9,917 nt of DNA from Actinomycetes bacterium (GTDB lineage: Bacteria > Actinomycetota > Actinomycetes > Actinomycetales > Microbacteriaceae), in NCBI GenBank assembly GCA_023457615.1, contig JAEWKY010000334.1, forward strand, positions 1 to 9,917, read 5' to 3'. Position numbers and translations under genes: made by a program. The notes under the pieces were generated by a model. That model did not search any database. It was given only the letters and a program-made list of their open reading frames with translations, and was not told the DNA's origin. Shown here in pieces: positions 6,149 through 9,917 of the stretch (position 1 is its first letter; each line of letters begins with the position of its first letter).

Positions 6149-6200
6149 CAACTCCGGAGAAACGCACCCTACGCCGGAGAAACGCACCCTAACCGGAGAA
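6129..6200. repeat. Tandem array of a roughly 20-bp unit with core CCGGAGAAACGCAC
   Basis: The core CCGGAGAAACGCAC starts at 6133, 6154 and 6174, and a fourth, truncated copy (CCGGAGAA then GGGG) starts at 6193. Start-to-start steps are 21, 20 and 19 bp, close to two helical turns. The first copy doubles as the right arm of the inverted repeat, whose left arm holds the core on the opposite strand at 6060-6073. The array ends 4 nt before the stop codon of the minus-strand PaiB-type gene. No coding signal covers it. Confidence 0.9.
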
Positions 6201-6204
6201 GGGG

Positions 6205-6831
6205 TCAGCGGTCGAGGGAGTTCCGCTCCATGCGGTCGGCGAGGGCCTCGTTGCGGTAGGGGCCGGGCTGACGCAGGGCGTGGATGATGCGCTGCACGAC
6301 CTCGGCGGGCTTGTCCTGGCTCATCTTGTCCTTCGCCTCGAACCGCGTGACGCGCAGGCGGAAGCCGACGGTGCCGTGCACGATGCGCTCGGCGTACGCC
6401 TCGTTCTCGAGCGTGCTCCGCATCCGGAACGGATTCGGCAGCGGGCTCTCGAAGTGGTCGACGAGCCGCTCGAGCACGGCGAGGTTCTCCTCGTCGGAGA
6501 GGAGCTCGGGGGTGCCGTAGGCGTGCACGGTCGCGAAGTTCCACGTCGGCACCGCGGGCGAGATGCCGTACCACGACGGCGACACGTAGCCCGACGGACC
6601 GTAGAACACGACGCACAGCTCCGACGCGCCGAGGGCGTGCAGCCGCTCGTCGGGCCGACCGACGTGGCTGACGAGCGAGAGGCCGTCGACGCCCTCCTCG
6701 AGCAGGAACGGGTAGTGCGACACGACGACCCCGCCGGGCGTCGCGCTCGCCATCGTCGCCCACGGGTGCTCGCGGATGAGCGCCCGCACCGCCTCGGGGT
6801 CGGTCAGCGCGTAGTCGGCGTTGTGCCGCAT
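6205..6831 (-). CDS. PaiB-type FMN-binding protein (putative transcriptional regulator)
   Basis: This 208-residue protein is of the PaiB family, a flavin-reductase-like split barrel thought to bind FMN. In Bacillus subtilis PaiB is linked to negative control of degradative enzymes and sporulation; whether family members bind DNA directly is uncertain. The family signature is clear: VVSHYPFLLE at 36-45, GPSGYVSPSWYGISP at 78-92, VPTWNFATVHAYG at 94-106, and the C-terminal FEAKDKMSQDKP at 164-175, the counterpart of the K-x-K-x-SQN/D-K/R motif. No signal peptide or membrane segment is seen. The ATG at 6831 follows the amidohydrolase stop by 2 nt, with GAGGAG 8 nt upstream inside the end of that gene, so the two are translationally coupled. 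The reading frame opens upstream to 8115, but that extension only overlaps the amidohydrolase. Its 3' end abuts the tandem repeat array. Confidence 0.92.
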   Translation of the reverse strand: MRHNADYALTDPEAVRALIREHPWATMASATPGGVVVSHYPFLLEEGVDGLSLVSHVGRPDERLHALGASELCVVFYGPSGYVSPSWYGISPAVPTWNFATVHAYGTPELLSDEENLAVLERLVDHFESPLPNPFRMRSTLENEAYAERIVHGTVGFRLRVTRFEAKDKMSQDKPAEVVQRIIHALRQPGPYRNEALADRMERNSLDR

Positions 6832-6833
6832 GC

Positions 6834-8030
6834 TCAGCTCTCCTCTCGGTGCAGCCGTCGCCAGGCGAGCTCGGCGAGCGTCGCGGCCTGCAGCTGCAGG
6901 ACATCCTCGTCGAACGCGGCCGTCTCGGAGTGCATCGCGGGGGCCTGCACCTCGGTGAGGCCGGGGAGGCGCGCGCCGAGGAAGACGAGCGTGCCGGGAA
7001 CGGCCTCGAGCACGTAGGCGAAGTCCTCCGACGCCATCGCGGGGGCGGGCATCCTGATCACCCGCTCCGCGCCGACGAGCTCGTCGAGCGTCTCGAGGGT
7101 CCGCGCCGTCTCGTCGGGGTCGTTGACGGTCACGGGGTAGGAGTCGACCCACTCGAACTCGGCGGTCGCGCCGTGCGCGGCCACGATCCCCGCGACGAGC
7201 TCCTCCAGCCGGGAGTGCACGAGATCGAAGGTCGCGCGCGAGAGGGTGCGGATGTTGACGCCGATCTCGACGCGCGTCGCGAGCACGTTGGGCGCGGCCG
7301 AGTCGCTCGAGAGGCGGGTCACCGACACGACGGCGGGGTCGGCGGCGGGGATGCGCCGCGCGACGAACGTCTGCAGCGCGAGCACGACCTCGGCCGCGAC
7401 CGGGATCGGGTCGATCGCGAGGTGCGGGATGGCGGCGTGCCCGCCCGAGCCCGTCACGCGGATCGTGAGCCCCGTGGCGCTCGCCATGATGGAGCCCGCC
7501 CGCGTCGTGAAGCTCCCCGAGGGGAACACCGAGTCGACATGCAGGGCGTAGGCGGCGACGGGCCGTGACGGCCCCGCGTCCAGCACGCCCTCCTCGAGCA
7601 TGACGCGACCGCCCGCGTGACCCTCCTCGCCGGGCTGGAACATGAGGACGACGGCACCGGGCAGCTCGTCGCGGCGGGCGGAGAGCAGCCGGGCCGCGCC
7701 GACGAGTCCGGTCATGTGCAGGTCGTGGCCGCACGCGTGCATCGTGCCACGGGTCGAGGCGAACGGCAGCCCGGTGTCCTCGGCGACCGGCAGGCCGTCC
7801 ATGTCGGCGCGCAGCAGCACGGTGGGTCCCGGACGCCCGCCGCGCAGCACGGCCGTGAGCGAGGTGAGCGCCGACCCCTGCGTCAGCTCGAGCCCGAGGC
7901 CGTCGAGCGCCCGGAGCAGGACGTCGCGCGTCGCCGGCAGGTCGAGCCCGAGCTCGGGATGCGCGTGCAGCTCCCGACGGAGCGCGACGAGGTCGGACTG
8001 GAGCGCGGCGGCGTCGTCCCGGAACGTCAT
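6834..8030 (-). CDS. M20D-type amidohydrolase (N-acyl-amino-acid / dipeptide hydrolase)
   Basis: This 398-residue zinc amidohydrolase of peptidase family M20, subfamily D, has the normal length. It hydrolyses amide bonds of N-acyl-amino acids, hippurate-like compounds or short peptides in the cytoplasm. Visible signature: LRRELHAHPELG at 17-28, RADMDGLPVAE at 74-84, MHACGHDLHM (97-106) giving Cys100 and His102, FQPGEEGHAGG (131-141) giving catalytic Glu135 and metal ligand Glu136, His164 in ALHVDS, the dimerisation-domain segment GSGGHAAIPH near 195-203, ASEDFAYVLEAVPG at 333-346, and His367 in MHSETAAFDED. All metal-site residues are present, so it should be active. The ATG at 8030 gives the standard N-terminus. 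No good Shine-Dalgarno precedes it, and GATGCT 6 nt upstream hints at a leaderless start. It is co-transcribed with the PaiB-type gene and divergent from a peptide-type binding protein, which fits uptake followed by hydrolysis. Confidence 0.94.
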   Translation of the reverse strand: MTFRDDAAALQSDLVALRRELHAHPELGLDLPATRDVLLRALDGLGLELTQGSALTSLTAVLRGGRPGPTVLLRADMDGLPVAEDTGLPFASTRGTMHACGHDLHMTGLVGAARLLSARRDELPGAVVLMFQPGEEGHAGGRVMLEEGVLDAGPSRPVAAYALHVDSVFPSGSFTTRAGSIMASATGLTIRVTGSGGHAAIPHLAIDPIPVAAEVVLALQTFVARRIPAADPAVVSVTRLSSDSAAPNVLATRVEIGVNIRTLSRATFDLVHSRLEELVAGIVAAHGATAEFEWVDSYPVTVNDPDETARTLETLDELVGAERVIRMPAPAMASEDFAYVLEAVPGTLVFLGARLPGLTEVQAPAMHSETAAFDEDVLQLQAATLAELAWRRLHREES

Positions 8031-8158
8031 GGGCCCAGCATCCCGGAACCGCGACCCGCCCGTCGCCGGACCGTTCCCACACCCCGACGGCGGAGACAGT
8101 GGGCATACTGCACATATCGAGGCTGCGAACCCGTCTATAGCGTCGGGGGACATCCGCA

Positions 8159-8178
8159 CCGGCTCACCGACGAGCCGG
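8159..8178. repeat. Inverted repeat in the leader of the peptide-binding-protein gene
   Basis: CCGGCTC-ACCGAC-GAGCCGG has perfect 7-bp arms and a 6-nt centre, and lies 62 nt before the start codon. It could be a dimeric repressor's operator or a small mRNA hairpin. Being GC-rich and short, it may also be chance. Confidence 0.45.
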
Positions 8179-8226
8179 GCGGGCGACACCACCGTTCCGC
8201 GTCCCACCCTCACCCCACGCAGCCTT

Positions 8227-8233
8227 GAGGAGG
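8227..8233 (+). promoter_or_regulatory. Shine-Dalgarno GAGGAGG of the peptide-binding-protein gene
   Basis: GAGGAGG stands 7 nt before the ATG at 8241, an ideal ribosome binding site. It fixes the start at the head of the signal peptide and predicts strong translation, usual for a solute-binding lipoprotein. Confidence 0.85.
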
Positions 8234-8240
8234 CCACGAC

Positions 8241-9863
8241 ATGAACAGATTCGCCCGGTTGGGAGCAGCAGCTCTCGCCGCCACGGTGCTGGTCACCGGA
8301 TGCACCGCCGGCGGAGGTGACGGGGGCGACGACTCGACCCTCTACATCCTCACGAGCGACACCGAGGTCGGCTTCGACCCGGCCACGAGCGTCACCTTCC
8401 CCTCGACCTGGCTCGGCCTCGTCGGGCGCCGTCTCACGACCTGGTCGACCGAGTCGGGCACGGTCGAGGTCGTCCCCGACCTCGCGACCGACCTCGGCAC
8501 GCCGAGCGAGGACGGCACCGTCTGGACCTTCACGCTCAAGGACGACATCTTCTTCGAGAACGGCGACCCGATCACCTCGGCCGACATCAAGTGGGGCGTC
8601 GAGCGCACGTTCGCCCCCGAGCTCGCCGGCGGACTGACCTACCACTTCGGCCTTCTCGAGGGCGGCTCGGAGTACACCGGACCGTTCGACGGCGCGACCC
8701 TCGATTCGATCGAGACGCCCGACGAGAAGACGATCGTCTTCCACCTCACGACGGCCTACGGCGACTGGCCCTGGATCGTCGCGATGAACGCGTTCGTCCC
8801 CGTGCCGGAGGGCGAGGGCACCGACGTCGAGACCTTCGACCAGAAGATGGTCGCGTCCGGCCCCTACAAGGTCGAGTCGAACGAGGACGGCAACGAGACC
8901 GTGCTCGTGCGCAACGAGCTCTGGGACCCGGCGACCGACGAGACGCGCACGGCCGAGCCCGACCGGATCGTGTTCCGTCAGAGCCAGAACCCGCAGACGA
9001 TCGCGCAGTCGCTCATCTCCGACTCGGGCGACGCGCGCACGTCGATGAACTCCTACCCGCTCGGCGGCGCGGAGCTCGCGCTCGTGCACGCCGACCCCGC
9101 GGCCGAGGAGCGCCTCGTCACGAGCGACGGCGGGTTCATGTACTACACGGCGCTCAACATGGACAGCGAGGAGCTCTCCGACCCGCTCGTGCGGCAGGCC
9201 GTGCACTACGCGGTCGACCGCGACGCGATCGTGCTCGCGCTCGGCGGCGAGGAGGCCGCGGCGCCGCACACCAACGTCATCACCCCGGGCATCGCCGGCT
9301 ACGAGGCGAACGACCTCTACCCGCGCGACGTCGACAAGGCGCAGGAGCTGCTCGCCGAGGCGGGCTACCCCGACGGCGTGACGCTCGACCTGTGGGTCGC
9401 CAACGAGGACACCGCCGCGGCCGAGGCGCTGCAGCAGGGTCTCGCCGAGGCGAACATCACGGTCAACATCACCCCGATGGACATCGGCGTGATGTACGGG
9501 GACGCGATGGGCGGCAACCCCGCGTACGACCTGTTCCTGTCCTACTGGATCCCGGACTACCCGAGCGCGAACAGCAACATCAGCCTGCTGTTCGAGTCGA
9601 TGTACATCGACGGCGGCTACAACCTCTCGCGCACGAACGACCCCGCCCTCGACGCGGCGATCGTGGAGGCCATCTCCACGACCGATCTCGACGAGGCGAC
9701 GGCCAAGTGGACGGCGATCGACGAGCGGCTCATGGAGATCGGCTCGCTGCTGCCGCTCTACGTGACCCGCAGCTCGTTCCTCCGCGGCAGCGGCATCTCG
9801 GCCTTCGAGGTGCCCGCCTACCCCGCGGTGCAGAACTACCTCACGATTAGCCTGGGCGAGTGA
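8241..9863 (+). CDS. ABC transporter substrate-binding lipoprotein, family 5 (oligopeptide/dipeptide type)
   Basis: This 540-residue extracytoplasmic receptor of a peptide-type ABC importer is full length for the family. The lipoprotein signal has basic residues at 3 and 6, a hydrophobic core 8-18, and lipobox V18-T-G-C21. A Gly/Asp linker follows. The SBP family-5 fold is marked by VPDLATDLGTPSEDGTVWTF and LKDDIFFENGDPITSADIKW (about 77-119), then ASGPYKVE near 210-217. The second lobe has SDPLVRQAVHYAVDRDAIV (about 313-331) and DVDKAQELLAEAGYPDG (about 363-379). DLFLSYWIPDYP and YNLSRTNDPALDAAI near the C-terminus also fit. Its ligand could be a dipeptide, opine or other small compound, and the divergent M20D amidohydrolase supports a peptide or acyl-amino acid. 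Permease and ATPase genes would normally follow, but the sequence ends 54 nt after the stop in a G-run. The last codons include ATT, unusual for this gene. Confidence 0.93.
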   Translation: MNRFARLGAAALAATVLVTGCTAGGGDGGDDSTLYILTSDTEVGFDPATSVTFPSTWLGLVGRRLTTWSTESGTVEVVPDLATDLGTPSEDGTVWTFTLKDDIFFENGDPITSADIKWGVERTFAPELAGGLTYHFGLLEGGSEYTGPFDGATLDSIETPDEKTIVFHLTTAYGDWPWIVAMNAFVPVPEGEGTDVETFDQKMVASGPYKVESNEDGNETVLVRNELWDPATDETRTAEPDRIVFRQSQNPQTIAQSLISDSGDARTSMNSYPLGGAELALVHADPAAEERLVTSDGGFMYYTALNMDSEELSDPLVRQAVHYAVDRDAIVLALGGEEAAAPHTNVITPGIAGYEANDLYPRDVDKAQELLAEAGYPDGVTLDLWVANEDTAAAEALQQGLAEANITVNITPMDIGVMYGDAMGGNPAYDLFLSYWIPDYPSANSNISLLFESMYIDGGYNLSRTNDPALDAAIVEAISTTDLDEATAKWTAIDERLMEIGSLLPLYVTRSSFLRGSGISAFEVPAYPAVQNYLTISLGE

Positions 9864-9877
9864 CCCAGCAGGGCCGT

Positions 9878-9917
9878 GGGGGGGGGGGCGCGGGGGGGGG
9901 GGGGGGGGGGGGGGCGG
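9878..9917. other. Near-pure G run at the right end, probable sequencing/assembly artefact
   Basis: There are 11 consecutive G at 9878-9888, then CGC, then 23 G at 9892-9914, then CGG to the end. Nothing like this occurs elsewhere in the window. Runs of G at a contig end are typical of two-colour sequencing, where absent signal is called as G. The real sequence downstream of the binding-protein gene is therefore unknown, and these bases should not be interpreted biologically. Confidence 0.85.

Larger units (their letters stand above)
8031..8240. promoter_or_regulatory. Divergent promoter region between the amidohydrolase and peptide-binding-protein genes
   Basis: This 210-nt spacer holds both promoters. 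The A+T-richest part, about 8104-8140, contains CATACT (8104-8109) and TATAGC (8136-8141), either of which could be a plus-strand -10. Neither has a good -35 at 16-18 nt. On the minus strand GATGCT (8037-8042) lies 6 nt before the amidohydrolase ATG. An inverted repeat at 8159-8178 is listed separately. Confidence 0.4.

Noticed and set aside
6049..6204. CRISPR array
   Set aside because: The repeats are contiguous 19-21-bp units without unique spacers, one copy is inverted, and no cas genes are present.
6095..6904. Open frames running into the repeat block with recurring RFSGV / CVSPE peptides
   Set aside because: The peptide repeats are simply translations of the 20-bp DNA repeat, the frames overlap the PaiB-type gene, and there is no start or ribosome site for them.
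8591..9850. 419-residue open frame within the peptide-binding-protein gene
   Set aside because: It is the Arg-rich shadow frame of a gene with lipobox, ideal ribosome site and family-5 blocks.

Overview
The window is very G+C-rich, with almost every third codon position G or C. GTG starts, typical lipoprotein signal peptides and possible leaderless starts all suggest a high-GC Gram-positive actinobacterium. A Microbacteriaceae-like organism is my guess from overall style, not something the sequence proves. I see no rRNA, tRNA, CRISPR array or insertion sequence. The content is accessory amino-acid/peptide uptake and catabolism.

Layout, left to right. A family-3 amino-acid-type solute-binding lipoprotein (49-954, minus) is divergent from an IclR-type regulator locus (1155-2557, plus). 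That locus carries two complete IclR-like modules in tandem, but the second is read one frame away from the first. It looks like a tandem-IclR regulator of about 467 residues broken by one base near 1798-1848, or less likely two overlapping genes. Converging on it, with stop codons overlapping in a shared CTAG, is a tight three-gene operon on the minus strand: ornithine cyclodeaminase (ocd, 3794-4822), a small cupin (3390-3791) and an alpha/beta hydrolase (2554-3387), with 2-nt gaps between genes. Divergent from ocd is a monomeric sarcosine oxidase/N-methyltryptophan oxidase-type flavoenzyme (4942-6048, plus). Together these suggest import and oxidative or deaminative breakdown of an amino acid or N-substituted amino acid. 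The substrate cannot be read from the sequence.

Between the convergent flavoenzyme and the next operon lies a structured non-coding block (6058-6200). It has three and a half direct copies of a roughly 20-bp unit and one inverted copy that makes a perfect 20-bp inverted repeat. Next comes a two-gene minus-strand operon: an M20D-type amidohydrolase (6834-8030) and a PaiB-type FMN-binding protein (6205-6831). Divergent from it is a family-5 (oligopeptide-type) solute-binding lipoprotein (8241-9863, plus), which suggests import and then hydrolysis of a peptide or N-acyl-amino acid.

The last 40 bases are almost pure G and look like a sequencing/assembly artefact at a contig end. The permease and ATPase genes expected beside the two binding proteins are outside the window. 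I find no clearly new molecular machine. The best candidates for follow-up are the frame-broken tandem IclR regulator, the 6058-6200 repeat block, and the ocd-cupin-hydrolase/flavoenzyme cluster, whose oxidase has an altered substrate-pocket position.
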